From Oryza sativa Japonica Group (Eukaryota > Streptophyta > Magnoliopsida > Poales > Poaceae): DNA of 64,000 bases. How positions within the stretch are numbered: position 1 is the stretch's first letter; each line of letters starts with the position of its first letter. The translations under genes were made by a program, and so were the position numbers. The stretch spans positions 28,533,501 through 28,597,500 of the forward strand of contig NC_089041.1 of the NCBI RefSeq assembly GCF_034140825.1, written 5' to 3'. Under the pieces are notes generated by a model that had not been told where the DNA came from, ran no database searches, and saw only the letters and a list, made by a program, of their open reading frames with translations. Below, one piece after another: positions 46,958 through 58,725 of the stretch.

Positions 46958-47524
46958 ATGAGGGCGCTCGACGAGAAGGAGACGAAGATGGTGTTCGAGA
47001 AGCTGTTCAAGTTCACGGGGCCGAACCTGAAGCACCTCCTGGAGCGGCCGGCGGTGGAGGGGCCCGACCCGCAGGCCGGGCGCTACTGCCTCCGCCTCCA
47101 CAAGAACCGCGTCTACTACGCCTCCGAGGCGCTCGTCCGCCGCGCCACCGCCGTCGCCCGCCCGCGCCTCGCCGGGGTCGGCACGCCCATCGGCAAGTTC
47201 ACCCACGGCGGCGCGTTCCACCTCACCGTCCACGCCCTCGACCTCCTCGCCGCCCACGCCCGCCGCCGCGTCTGGCTCAAGCCCGACACCGAGCGCTCCT
47301 TCCTCTTCGGCAACTCCGTGCCCAAGTCCTCCCTCGCCCGCATCACAGAGAACACCAAGGCCAACGACGGCGTCGTCGTCATGTCCATGGCCGACGTCCC
47401 GCTCGGCTTCGGCATCGCCGCCAGGTCGGCGCAGGACTGCAGGAAGGCCGACACCAACGCCGTCGTTGTGCTGCACCAGTCTGACGCAGGCGAGTACCTC
47501 CGCCGGGAGGAGGAGCTCATGTGA
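46958..47524 (+). CDS. NIP7: 60S ribosome biogenesis factor NIP7 (188 aa)
   Basis: NIP7 is a small nucleolar and nuclear protein needed for 27S pre-rRNA processing and assembly of the large ribosomal subunit. Single exon, full family length (about 180). N-terminal domain: MRALDEKETKMVFEKLFKFT, then GRYCLRLHKNRVYYASE and GTPIGKFTHGGAFHLTVHAL. C-terminal PUA RNA-binding domain at about residues 94-170: VWLKPDTERSFLFGNSVPKS, then VVVMSMADVPLGFGIAARS and VVVLHQSDAGEYLRREEELM. Both domains look intact. The ATG is the first in the transcript after the likely TATA box. The GC-rich coding region is normal for a grass single-exon gene. A GAGCTCG-rich element sits close upstream and could influence its promoter. 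Confidence 0.95.
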   Translation: MRALDEKETKMVFEKLFKFTGPNLKHLLERPAVEGPDPQAGRYCLRLHKNRVYYASEALVRRATAVARPRLAGVGTPIGKFTHGGAFHLTVHALDLLAAHARRRVWLKPDTERSFLFGNSVPKSSLARITENTKANDGVVVMSMADVPLGFGIAARSAQDCRKADTNAVVVLHQSDAGEYLRREEELM

Positions 47525-49200
47525 GGTGAGGGCTGAGGCTTCATTTTACTCTTGTGGGCTGATTGTATCGTAGGACTTAGCTAACCTTACATATTATGCC
47601 TTCTTTTGTGTGCAACAATTTTGTCATTTGCTTAGCATGCGCCTAATTGGTTGAGATGAGAGGATTGTAGATGCCAAGTTTATTCAATTGCAATGCTAAT
47701 TGGTTGCTAAATGAGGGGTGCTTGCCCCAGAATTTGTGAAATCAATCTTGCCAAATTCCGAGGTCGAATCGATGTTTTGATTTCAGAGTTAGCTAAATGA
47801 GGGAGTGTTTGGACCAGACTATGTGCTAAATTGTGTGAAATCAAGCATGCTGAATTCTGATATCGAACTGATGTTTCATTGGATACTTCATCGTTTTGAC
47901 TGTATTTTGTGTATTAGTATTGATTACATTTGTCGATAAACCTTGTGAGTTACAGCTGAGTTGCATTGCACAGACATTGTCTTGAATTTGGTAATCCAAA
48001 GATCATCCTTATGCGGTTATGTCTGTCTTTGTAATGTGTTCACCTGCCTTCATTGATAACTTGGAACAGGAAGGATTCACTCTCCTCCTGTAGCATGCAT
48101 TCTTCAGATTAGATATATGAAGTGGGTTAGAAAGACATGTTTTCAGTTTTCCATATAGGACATTGGGTGAGCTTGGCTGTAGGCAGCCTTTGGGCGATAC
48201 TGTTTCTGTTATATACCTCTTTTTTTGTTCATCCATAGTGGATCGATGTAGAAGTTAGACTGATCATGTCTAATCTATGTTCAACATGATTGGTTGGATC
48301 ACTATTTTCTTGGTTCAGAATGAATCAAAAGGTTTCTTTTTTACTATTCAGTGCTGATACGAGCTGTGCATAGCATTGGAGTCCCTACAGGCCTACACTG
48401 GGATTGTGATTGTAGGTTTATGGTTTGAATATTTTTTTGGGTCCACGATTTTATTTTAGTTGTAGCATGTGCAGACTATTTGGTTGGCCTGAATTGCTGT
48501 AACTACATAAAACAGTTGTCACCCACCATGATACTCTGCTTCTTTTGTTCCCAATAGCCACCAAAAAAAAAAAGAAAGATATGGTGGTACAACCAAACGA
48601 CCCTATGACCTGACTGTGCAGTAAACTATTCTTTGACGCCACATAACTTCTTTGCTTGATTACATGGTCTGTAGAACAGTTTTTCGTACAAGAATGAAGA
48701 CACTTGTAGCCATGTACATTCGGCTTAAAAGCGATTCCGATTGTGAATGCAATTCTGATTTTCCAGCTATCCTTCTTGCAGGTGTTGAGGTTTGACACAT
48801 TGGCGTGACTGCAGGACTGAAGGATGCGCTTCCTCTTCATGCGATAATTCGAAGTTTTTCTACCACCAGTAAATGTGCGATTTTTACCTAGTTTTAAGAT
48901 AGTGGAGGTCTGTTGTATCATCTATCTAGTAGAAAAATTTTGTTCCCAGGCTGTTCTATGGGCCTAAAAGTGTTCTGTTAAGCTGTAACTTATCGGTAAG
49001 CTACTGCATGACTGAATGCTGCAGGCCTGCAGTAACATTTGATCGTGATCAATGATATACTTGTCTTATGGACCCTACGGATAAACCCTGTCTGTCCAAT
49101 CTTCATCAGTTTACGTTAAAACCTCTGGATTTGTACGCATTTTGGCTTTGATAAGCAGATAAAACTTACAAATAAGATATGTATTTCCTTTATAGGAATA
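47525..49200. other. Region 3' of NIP7
   Basis: Holds the 3' untranslated region of NIP7 and no other supported gene. A short duplicated theme (GTGAAATCAA then GAATTC and TCGA, near 47735-47770 and 47835-47870) shows local sequence duplication. The minus-strand open frame at 48451-48921 has no family features. Confidence 0.45.
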
Positions 49201-49204
49201 ATGT

Positions 49205-52050
49205 GCATTGAAAGAGAGACACAATGACTGAAGGGTAAATACTGATCGATCAGCCACAGAAAAAAAAAATCAGAACGTCACTTGGCGACACAATCGTAAG
49301 TTCGTAACGCAGCGTCCGGGCGGTTGAAACTTGAGAGGCAAAAGGGAAACTGGAGTTGCGATGTCATAAACCGAGTGAAAATCGTCGTCTTCTTGTTCAC
49401 TGCAAGCACAATGTTCAGAGTGCACACATACACCATGAAAAGAACGGCCTCCCCATCTCTTGTTCACATCTTCAATATGCTCCTCTGCAGAGGCCAGTAT
49501 GCAAGGGATTGGAAGCTAACGAGAAAATTTAACAGGTAATGTCAAGGATACGATCATATCTTGCTAAAAGACCGGAAAATTTTGACAGGACATACATACT
49601 TTATGTAGTAGTATAAAATTGCACATTCCTGAGAGGTTTCAGCACTGATGTACGGGTAGTGGTGTATAAGTGGGTAAGCCACGAACCCACTTTAGATTAA
49701 AATAATCAATTCGTGATTTATTTTCGTTTATAAATGGGTTTCACGGGTTAGCCTTAGCCCCTTGCACCCTGCCTACGGGTGTTAAATTAATTTTCAGTCT
49801 AACATGTAACAGCGATGAGGCTGGCCGCCAGCGGCGTCGGAGGACACGACGACAAGCACGGGAGGCAATACAGCGAAGATATCTCGAATCCTAGCCGCAC
49901 GTTTTTAATCCTCCGCTCTAATCCTAGCCGCACGTTTTTAATCCAACGGGAGAGGGTTTGCGCGTTCGTGGTCTTCAATATCATGGGACATTTAATTATT
50001 TGCCAGTTTTAAGATGTGCCAATTAATGATTTGCCACTTGCTGTTTATGACATGTGGACCCTCACGTGACAAATCATTTAAAACCACTCATAAGAGTGAC
50101 AAATAGTTAATTATTCCCAATATTGGAGTACGGTGGGGGTCGGAGTTTTATAAGCCCATGAAGCGGCCCAATATCTGAGCCCAATAACCTTGAAACCGGC
50201 GTCCTCAGGTTATCCTTGCACGGAAGAGAAGTCTGATGAGCCAATTAAAAAAAAAATCAGAACATGAGTCATTCACAAAGGAACACTACCCAAAAAAGGA
50301 AAAGAAAAGAAAAGAAAAGAAAGAGGATTGAGACATTCAGTATTTCAGTGCTAGCATGTTGTAATGCAGAGTCCAACAGAGAGTTATTTTTGCTGCTTTT
50401 TTATTGGCAGGAAAGAAATTAAACTTAATGGCGATTTCGCTTCTCAGAACAGAAGAAGGCATGACATGCAAATGCAAAGACTAGAGGATAACCAAACAAC
50501 ATGGATGCATTCAAGGCGCTAATATAGAGGAGAATCTGGGGGCCTTGGGGGTTCGGAGTTTTATTTTCCGACCTCCTTCATAAACAGTTGCATCTTGCTG
50601 CAAGAAATTCAGATAAGTCATTGATGACGTATACCATGCATTATTAAATTTCATATAATCATGTCTGAGAGGTTTCAGTAGTGAACTAGCGATGGATGTC
50701 AAATGCTGAGTCTCCCGTGCAACAGAGATGTTGGCTTTGCCTTCGCCGGTGTTTCAGTCCCTTTGCTGATCAGCCATAGAAAAAGTTCAGAACATGAACT
50801 CATTCACTTGGTTCTACGAGGATGAATTCAGACATTCAGTGCGTATACCGTGCCGTAAACTCGTAATGCGGCGTTGCGGTGCCCAACTTAGAACTGATTT
50901 TGCTATATCTGAAGTCTGCACATCTCACACATAGAAAAAAGGGGGGAAAAAATCTGTGGACGAGGGGGTTCTGGGTTTTGTTCTCCGACCCCTGTAAATT
51001 GTAAGACAGCCAACTAAACTCGCAGTAATCTGCTTATGTTGTGTTCGTATGTCTACTCTCTCAGATTTTTTTTGGTGTCTGCTTTCATTTCCTTGCACCG
51101 AAGACTGATCAGCAACTGAAAAACAAAACAAGTTGAGAATGTGATTTGGTTCTACTTGTATCAGAGGGGAACAAGGGGAAAGAAACAATCACCGTTGCTC
51201 CACTCTTACGTCAAAAAAAAAAACCGTTGCTCCACTCGAATGTGACGATTGATCATCATGCAACTGATGCCTCGCTTTTCAGAAGAAGGCACCACATGCA
51301 AAGAAGCTCTGAATCTCTCTGAACCTGTGAATGGGGTTCGGAGTTTTATTCTCCGAACCCCCTAAACAAATCGTTGGATTAAAACGTGCGGCGCCAAATC
51401 CTTCTCCGTCGCCGGCGGTGCCAATCTCACCTCTACTCCTGAAATACTGAAGGTGGCCACTCTCCCTGATTTTTATTTTGTTGCTGTTTGTTCTCAGTTT
51501 CATGCGCAGAAGACTGATAACCAACTAAAAAAATTACGGTGACTTTGTCAATCTCAAGGACTTGCCGATTCAGTTTTCGAAGATGCTCATAGGGGTAGGA
51601 TTTATGTGCGTGCGTTCATAGGGGTAAGTGTGCGTGTGTTATAAGTGTCTGTATTATACTGTATAATTCTAAAAAGAAAAAAAAAATCAGAACATGACCT
51701 GGTAATTCTATCATAACTTCGCTGATAATTAATCAACTGCTCGAACTTCGCTGTTCAGAAGAAGGCATGAGTGCATGACATCAACTTCGCTGTTCAGAAC
51801 TTCTATCAGTGATCGGTAGGAGGGGTTGGGGTTTGCTTCTCCCACCCCGAGCACGGATAGTCTTTAAGGGCCTGTTCAGATTGTAGTTAAAATAAACTTT
51901 ATGCTAAAATTTTGGCAAGTGACAGGATTTCTTATATATTTATCAAATTTGGCAACAAACTAAATGTAGATATTTTTTTACAACTTTATTAAAAAAAAGT
52001 ATGGATGAAAATAACATCAATCTGAACAGCCTCTAAGATTCTGAATGAGA
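49205..52050. repeat. Field of diverged tandem units with a recurrent hairpin
   Basis: Units of about 370-490 bp recur. Shared words include a GATCAGC-type start followed by A-runs and AATCAGAACATGA (49245, 50250, 50770, 51690) and CAGAAGAAGGCATGACATG-like words (50455, 51280, 51757). The strongest shared feature is a hairpin with arms like GGGGTTCGGAG and CTCCGAACCCC and a 7-base loop. It is perfect at 51333-51361 and has diverged forms at 50547-50576, 50964-50993 and 51822-51848, plus a half-copy at about 50135. No protein is encoded. See the findings. Confidence 0.6.
49887..49944. repeat. Short direct repeat, 25 bp twice
   Basis: Identical 25-bp words starting AATCCTAGCCGCACG at 49887-49911 and 49920-49944, separated by 8 bases. 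Confidence 0.85.
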
Positions 52051-52059
52051 GTTTTTTTT

Positions 52060-52720
52060 CTTCGGCCCCTAGTTTCCTTTAGAATATGCATTGAAAGCCA
52101 CTTGGAAAGAAAGATGCATTATTATTACACAAAAATAGAACAAAAAATAATGCGTATCCGGGGAATCGAACCAACCAACCCCTAGTTTCCTTTAGAATAT
52201 GCATTCAAAGGCACTTGCAAAAAAAAAGATGCATTATTATTACACTAAAATATGCATTGAAAGCCACTTGCAAAAAAAAAGAGATATAGCATAATTATTA
52301 CACAAAAAAATAAAAAAAATGAATTATTATTACACAGTTTTTTTTCTTCGGCCCCTAGTTTCCTCTAGAATATGCATTGAAAGCCACTTGGAAAGAAAGA
52401 TGCATTATTATTACACAAAAATAGAACAAAAAATAATGCGCATCCGGGGAATCGAACCAACCAACCCCTAGTTTCCTTTAGAATATGCATTCAAAGGCAC
52501 TTGCAAAAAAAAAAGATGCATTATTATTACACTAAAATATGCATTGAAAGCCATTTGGAAAAAAAAAAGAGATATAGCATAATTATTAAACAAAAAAAAT
52601 AAAAAAAATGAATTATAATTACACAAAACTATGCATTGAAAGCCACTTGCAAAAAAAAAGAGATAGCATAGTTATTACACAAAAATGGAACAAAAAATGC
52701 ATAAATAGAGCAAAAATAAT
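52060..52720. repeat. Tandem repeat of about 286 bp containing tRNA 3'-end fragments
   Basis: The word CTTCGGCCCCTAGTTTCC begins at 52060 and again at 52346. Each unit holds ATATGCATTGAAAGCCACTT and TGCATTATTATTACAC submotifs several times, and one 21-bp segment (52152-52172, 52438-52458) equal or nearly equal to the 3' end of the adjacent tRNA-Gly gene. The array runs directly into the tRNA gene. Confidence 0.8.
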
Positions 52721-52790
52721 GCGCATCCGGGGAATCGAACCCCGGTCAGTACCGTGGGAGGGTACTATGATACCACTACACCAGATGCGC
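52720..52790 (-). tRNA. tRNA-Gly (anticodon CCC)
   Basis: Read on the minus strand from 52790 it starts GCGCATCTGG and ends GGATGCGC plus the discriminator A at 52720. The 7-bp acceptor stem pairs perfectly (GCGCATC with GATGCGC). The D arm carries TGGTGTAGTGG, the anticodon arm GTACC-CTCCCAC-GGTAC puts CCC at positions 34-36, and the T arm has GGTTCGATTCC. It reads the glycine codon GGG. No intron. Both internal polymerase III promoter boxes look intact. Confidence 0.93.
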
Positions 52791-53086
52791 TTATTTGAAC
52801 TGATAGATTAATCGTTTACATTTTAACAAAGACTGACAAGCTTTTGAAAAAAATGAACTAAGCCATCACAAATGATTTATAGGTAAAAGTTTTCTTACTT
52901 TGTGTTATTTGCCGTTTAAAATCTGATGTTAAAAATAGAATATAATGAAAAAACTTCAAAGTGACTTAAATTTTAAAATTTAGGATAATAGCTCGCTTCA
53001 TGGCAGAATTTCTCCCCTTTTAATCGTCTCATTTCCCAAACCTCGCCGCAGGTAAGGGAGGGAAGGGAGCTGAACCGGCGGCGAAG

Positions 53087-54404
53087 ACGGCGTCGCTGAG
53101 CCCGGAGAAGCGCCTCGCCTCGCCGCCGACGGCGAGCGTGCTCAGGTGTCGCAGCGGAAAAGGTCTGGCTCAATCCCTCCCCTCTGTCGCTCGCCCGCTA
53201 TCTCGTTGTACGCGTTCTTCTGCCGGCCGCGCCTATGATGCGCCATGGTTTTGTTGCGTAGATCTGTGTTTTTAGGTGCTGATCTGCGGAGTTTAGTTTG
53301 GTATCGAGTGGATTGAGCTGTGATTTAGCCAAAACAGAAGGGATGCCACTCTGGATATGGAGTATTTAGTTGAGTAAAATGATCAAGCCTATAAATGTGT
53401 ACCTTAACATGTACTTCCTCCGTTTCATATTATAAGACTTTCTAGTATTACCCACATTCATATATATATGTGTGTCTAGATTCATTAACATCTATATGAA
53501 TATGGGCAATGCTAGAAAGTCTTATAACCTACGGAGGTAGTACTAGCCAATCATAGGGGTTCCAGGGAGGGTGGACTCCCACCAAGATTCTGTGGATGAG
53601 GAGGATGTAAAAAGCGTCCTGAGGCGCCTGCTGCACAGGTGCCGGGAGGCCAAGAAGATTGACAAGCATACTATGTATTATACCATGACATGTAAATGAA
53701 GGTCAAGGGTAACATGCTCAACAACAAGAGGGGACCTTATGGAGAGTATCCACAAGTGCAAGCTGAGAAAGCTAGGAAGAGAACTCTTTCCGACCAGTTT
53801 GAAGCCAAGCTTGCCAAGAGCATGGCAAGCCAAGAAAGGAAGATTTCCAGGAGGTAGGAGAGGTTGGCTCAGGTAAGATATTCATAAGGTTCTATGTGCC
53901 ACTTGGAAAATTATTGTTTAAAAAAATGTTCCTCTTGTTGACCACTCACTAGAGCCATTTTATTCTAGGAAAGATCTGATAAGTGGATGCTTGTCGTCAA
54001 TTATGTTGAGATCTGCAGCTATCATATGTATGGCATTTCGTACTCAGCAGCAGCCTATGCATTTGATTGTTGAAAGTGCATGCTTGCCAGCTGTCTTTTA
54101 TTCAAACTACAGCCTTGTTTGCATTTTTGTTTAGATATTACTGATTTTTTCTTCTCTGAAGCTAGTTACATAGCTCAATTTTGTTTATAAAACTATATTA
54201 TAACCTTTTGTTAAATATTTGCAATTTTCATCAAATAGGGACCGGTAACCTGCACCAGCTGCTGCAGCTCCAGCATATGTACCTTGAAACTGCTTTTTTC
54301 TCTTTCACGGCTATTAGTTCTTTGTTTGCTTATTATCTGCCAGTTTCCATTGTTTTAGGGTACCAAAAAAAGTGGAGGAGCCAAGAGTTGCTAAGAAGCT
54401 TTAG
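53087..54404 (+). pseudogene. Unprocessed ribosomal protein L19 (RPL19) pseudogene
   Basis: Three blocks match 60S ribosomal protein L19. Block 1 (53087 to about 53170) matches the N-terminus; its start codon is ACG instead of ATG and it carries small insertions. Block 2 (about 53557-53874) matches from KILWMRRM through KKIDKHMYHDMYMKVKGNM to DQFEAKLAKSMASQERKISR, with several frameshifts and stops. Block 3 (about 54236-54404) has the alanine/proline-rich tail and a final KK. Roughly residues 25-95 are missing. Intron-like sequence remains between blocks, including GT after 53874 and AG before 54236. This indicates a decayed duplicate of a gene rather than an mRNA copy. A Stowaway MITE lies in the first intron. 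Confidence 0.8.
53414..53540. mobile_element. Stowaway MITE in the RPL19 pseudogene
   Basis: Ends CTTCCTCCGTTTCATATTAT and CTTATAACCTACGGAGGTAG are inverted and flanked by TA (53412-53413 and 53541-53542). The 127-bp element folds on itself through AAGACTTTCTAGTATTACCC and its mirror. Well preserved, so younger than most MITEs here. Confidence 0.85.
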
Positions 54405-54930
54405 CTTGCTGGTCAGTTGGTACCATTGAGGATTAGCCTAATTTTGCAGCTCTGAACTGTTTTGCTCTAAATCAAATGTCCTGTTTCAGATACTTTGGAT
54501 ATCATATCGTGTTCGTTCTGTTGGATGTAGTAGACTAGTAGAGATGTTTACGCAGTCTCTTAAACACACTTGTGCTCGTAATTCTGCTGATGTTTATGAA
54601 TCTAGTTTTGCAATACTAAACAATAAACAGTTTGTGGTTGTTTGGGCGCCTTCACACGGTTGGTATCTTCCAGCTCCGCTACCTGTTCTATCAAACGTCA
54701 TCTTATATGCTTTGTTGATCAGAGGTATTTTTCACTTGTAGGTATTACTTGATTATCTCCCTTTAAAAGGTGAAAGCCGTCATGTTCGTGAATTTAGAAT
54801 TTAACAATATTCGATTCCAAAACAACTAATAACCCATCCTATAACAGTTAAAAAAAATTAATATTAAAGACTTGAGGTAATACTTGAGAAGCTTCTGCGT
54901 TCCAGGATAAACGGGAAGGGAATTATACTG

Positions 54931-55014
54931 GGAATGAAGGGAATCGGACCTGGTAAGTGGTAAATACCGAGTGGGAGGGTATACTAGGATACCACCCACA
55001 ACACCAGATGCTCA
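54931..55014 (-). pseudogene. tRNA-Gly(CCC) pseudogene
   Basis: Minus-strand reading from 55013 gives GAGCATCTGGTGTTGTGG, GTATACCCTCCCACTCGG and GGTCCGATTCCC. These match the acceptor, D arm, anticodon arm and T arm of the tRNA-Gly at 52720-52790 in order. Extra bases in the D and variable regions and a lost acceptor pairing make it unlikely to fold as a working tRNA. Confidence 0.75.
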
Positions 55015-57931
55015 GCACAAAATTTTCCATCACTTGTTTAAGGTCGAACTATCTCTTAAATTTGCTTATACGTTTTCTTGCAAAATATATAAATACCTAA
55101 AGGGCAAACCTCTCATTTCAATGTCTCTCAATATTCGAATAGTTTACTGAGAGTGAAATAATATTTTTTCCAATATGGATTTTTCCGATGTAGCAGTGGA
55201 ACAAAAAGAGATTTTTTTGGAGGATATGTGGTTAGGATCATGTCCTCTCCAAGATTAATGCTCTTTGCTGTATAATGTGACTCGAAAGAAACATTCTGCT
55301 ATAACGAAGGTTATGAATACAATATCGCTTAATATTTCAACAATATCTCATTTCGGCGAGCGATTGTTTGATCTAAATTGCTTGGTTGGATCCTGGTAAA
55401 AAATTGCTTGAATGGAACAATTTAGTTGAACAACCGGCTATGGTTACACTATCAAAATGATGAAAAAGATTGTTTTGTATAGTCTCGTTCAATGAAAGTG
55501 GTAGTTGTTCTATACATTCTATGTACCCCACAGAAATGAACTATAATGTGAGGATTTTTATAAGGATTCGGGTTCCAAAAAAAATAAAAACTTTTATGTG
55601 TTTTCTCTTTAAAAGTAATTCTAACAAAAGAAAAATTGAGAGGAGATAGCTAACATTGTTTTTTTTAATCTGCAAGAGATAATTCAACATCTGTTTTGTA
55701 GAAAAAATTAACTATTTCCCACTCTAGGAATGTACCACTCTTCAAATATCATTATAGATGACGTAACATACATAGGCTTACGGACCTTTCGTTTCACTTA
55801 TTCAGGGAATAAGCGAAGAGCTGCTTCTATAACCAATTCATATGTTTTTTTTTCAAATACTGACTGTTGTTATAAGAGTATAAGACCCACAGCTGATAAT
55901 AAAAAGATAAATGACAATGGGACCCACAACCAATAGCCAGAAACATCCCTAGCTATCTCTAGGGGGAAAAAAACTTGAAAGACTAAAAGACCACAAAGAT
56001 AATAAGTAAGGGTCTCATCTTTTCGCTTATGTTTATTCTTATCAGCCAAAATTTAAATTTTCGACCTTAATTTGGAGTTGATTTTGGTGTTTTTTTCATC
56101 GAAGTTTATTTTTCAGTTTTTGCTTTTAGATCACTAACAACACGTATATAAAAGTTTTATTTATAAATTATTTTTGGTTTGTAAATTAAAGAAAGATAGC
56201 TTGTGAGAGAACAGTAGCAACAGAGTTGTGAAGCACATGACATTGTCCTAATTGGACCGTCGGCCGGGCGGATCCTGGTGGCATTCCTGCAGGCTGAAGT
56301 TTCAACCAAAGAATATATACATTCAAAGATTGGCTTTTCTTGACGTACGACGGCCGGCCGGCCGGTAAGCACTACTTTTAGATTTAGATGAGGCTATGGA
56401 CCAATGGAACATTTTGCATGCGCTCATGTCATCTCCGATCGATGGACGATGCCTGCGAGGAATTATAAGCGGATTAGCGTGGCGCGCGAGACGGCCGCGC
56501 GCGGCGCGCAAGTCGGCCAAGTTGCGGCGGCGGTGCGCGGACGCGGAGCCCGCGCCCCACGTGACGGCCCTCGTCTGACAGCGCCGCCGCGGGTTCCCTG
56601 TCCCCCCGCACCTCGCTCGATCGACTCATCGCCATTGCTCTCTCCCGCCGGCGATCGAGACCGCCCACCACAGCTTTTCATGCGTGGGCGCGCCCCCACA
56701 ATATTCGTTAGTCCATGTCGCGCCGACCGCCTGTTGCCGGCCGGTGATAACGCGGAATATTATGTATCCGGCCCGTTCAAACGGGATGATATCTTAGAAA
56801 TATCGGGTATTAGGTGATACCTACTACCATCCTGTCTAAACGAGATATCAGCCGATACCTAGTAAGTATCAGGGCAGGTGATCTCTCTGAGAGTTATCAT
56901 CTCGCCTAAACGGGATACCGTTATATAGACATTTCAAAAGTTTATTACTTTTTTATAGGAGAGAACTACAAATCGTGCGTCCAATTCCCACCAAAAGTTT
57001 TTTTTGCTATCAAATGTTTTAGTTAACCACTAGGTGAAGCATTAATTTATACATGGTGAAAGAAAAGCAATTGAAACATTTAAAAAAATTGTGAAATACA
57101 GTGAAAATACAAGTTGAAACAATGTTGCTGTCACTTATGAAACAATAAGTTCTAACACTCTGAAATATATATATATCGGAATATAATTACGGGATATCTT
57201 GTTGTAAAGATTTAATTATAACAAATACAACATTGTGATCGGATCATATATTGGATAAATAATTTAGGAGAAAATTTATTTTGAAGATTGCTATATGCAT
57301 GCATGGATGAAGTGGAGAGAGAGAGAGCAAGTAGTATGTTCGAAGAGAGAGTAGGGGTAGATAATTGCGTAAATTTTATGAAACTTAATGAAAACATATG
57401 CTACAACATTTCGCTATCACACATGTAACATTAAATTTTTACAACTGAAACATATATTTTTCTTTCATCAAAATATAATCATATAACATCTCACTTCTCA
57501 CTGTAAAGATCTAATTAAACTAATATAACGGTGTGATTGGTTCATAAATTGGATTAATAATTTAAGACAAAATAATTTAAAGCTTAACAATGAGATAATT
57601 AATATACATGGGAGAAAGAGAAAAAAAAGTACAATATAGTACTGAAGTACAAGGCAACACATGCATACGCAAGAGTAGCGGAGGGAGTAAAGGGCGTTTG
57701 ATTTTTATTTTGCTGGATCGGTCACCCGACCTAGATCATTCTCTCTTTATTCACGTTTAGCTAACTAAGTGTTAGAGGAATCATAATAATTCACTAAATT
57801 CGAAATAAAATTAATTATGTGTTGTAATTGTTGTAATGTGTTTTTTCTATAAACTTAGTTAAAATCAAATAATTGATCTAAAACAAACTCAAAACACCTT
57901 ACAATATGGAATATGGAAGTGCAGAGAGTAA

Positions 57932-58225
57932 GGCCCTGGTTGTTTCAGACTAATATTATTGTAATCTAGATTATTAAATCAGATTACTGTAAGCTGGATT
58001 GTAATAAGTTAATATAGAATAAGTTGCGTGTTGTTTATTTCTCTGGATTATTGGATGTATCTAAGGGTAGTGGGTATTTAGCTACTCAATAATCTGGAAA
58101 AAAAGCTCCTCTAGAGAAGATTATTAGATTATACTAATCTGGCTTATAGATTATAATAATCTACTTGTTTGTTTTAGCTTACTTCTAATAATCTAAATTA
58201 TAATAATTCTAAGCTGAATCAGGGC
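57932..58225. mobile_element. Foldback MITE with GGCCCTGGTTGTTTCAG end
   Basis: Left end GGCCCTGGTTGTTTCAG and right end CTGAATCAGGGC are imperfect inverted copies. The interior has many TAATCTA and TAGATTA words that pair across the element. Probable non-autonomous hAT- or Harbinger-type; the target duplication is unclear. Confidence 0.6.
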
Positions 58226-58468
58226 ATTAAATATACACTCTACATGAGTTTGCATCTGGCCGGTGCGACGATGGCTAACGACGCCACTACGATCATCCTC
58301 GTCCATGAGCGCCTGGTTCCACCCGTTTTTGTATATTCTCTGTTGTCCTACCTACAGGAATTGATGCATAGATTTCCCTTTTTCCCATCTAAGTTCAAAG
58401 GTTGCAGGATATAAAGATCTTGATTCCTGATCATTTATCCACCAATTACGAGGAGTTGGCATTCTCAT

Positions 58469-58725
58469 ATGTAATTATAATACAATCGTAATGTAATTAC
58501 ATGTAACTTGCATGTATCTACAATGTTACTTCCAAAAATCCCTCCGTAACATCCTATTTTCGTGAAAACGGAGATCGTGAGAACGAATCCTCTCACATGT
58601 GCGCACCCTATGACTTTTTCCTTCCTCACTTGCACAAATCTTGAAGTAAATCTAACGGTTCAAAATTATGTGAAAGTTACATGCAAGTTACAATAATTAC
58701 ATTGCGATTGTAATATAATTACATC
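58469..58725. mobile_element. Foldback element with 47-bp arms
   Basis: The left arm (58469-58516: GTAATTATAATACAATCG then TAATGTAATTACATG and TAACTTGCATGTA) is mirrored by the right arm (58679-58725: TACATGCAAGTTACAATAAT then ATTGCGATTGTAATATAATT). The arms enclose about 160 bases of unrelated sequence. Confidence 0.7.

Noticed and set aside
48451-48921. 156-aa minus-strand frame 3' of NIP7
   Set aside because: AT-rich, no family phrases, lies in probable untranslated or intergenic DNA.
50511-51524. Minus-strand short frames sharing a GG-ENKTPNP-like phrase
   Set aside because: The shared phrase is simply the translation of the repeated hairpin; surrounding residues do not align.
49205-52050. 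snoRNA or miRNA cluster for the tandem units
   Set aside because: Considered because of regular spacing and TGATGA/CTGA words, but boxes are not at consistent places and the stem is only about 11 bp.
56404-56817. 137-aa plus-strand frame in a GC-rich patch
   Set aside because: No recognisable motif, overlapping frames on both strands equally open, no splice partners.
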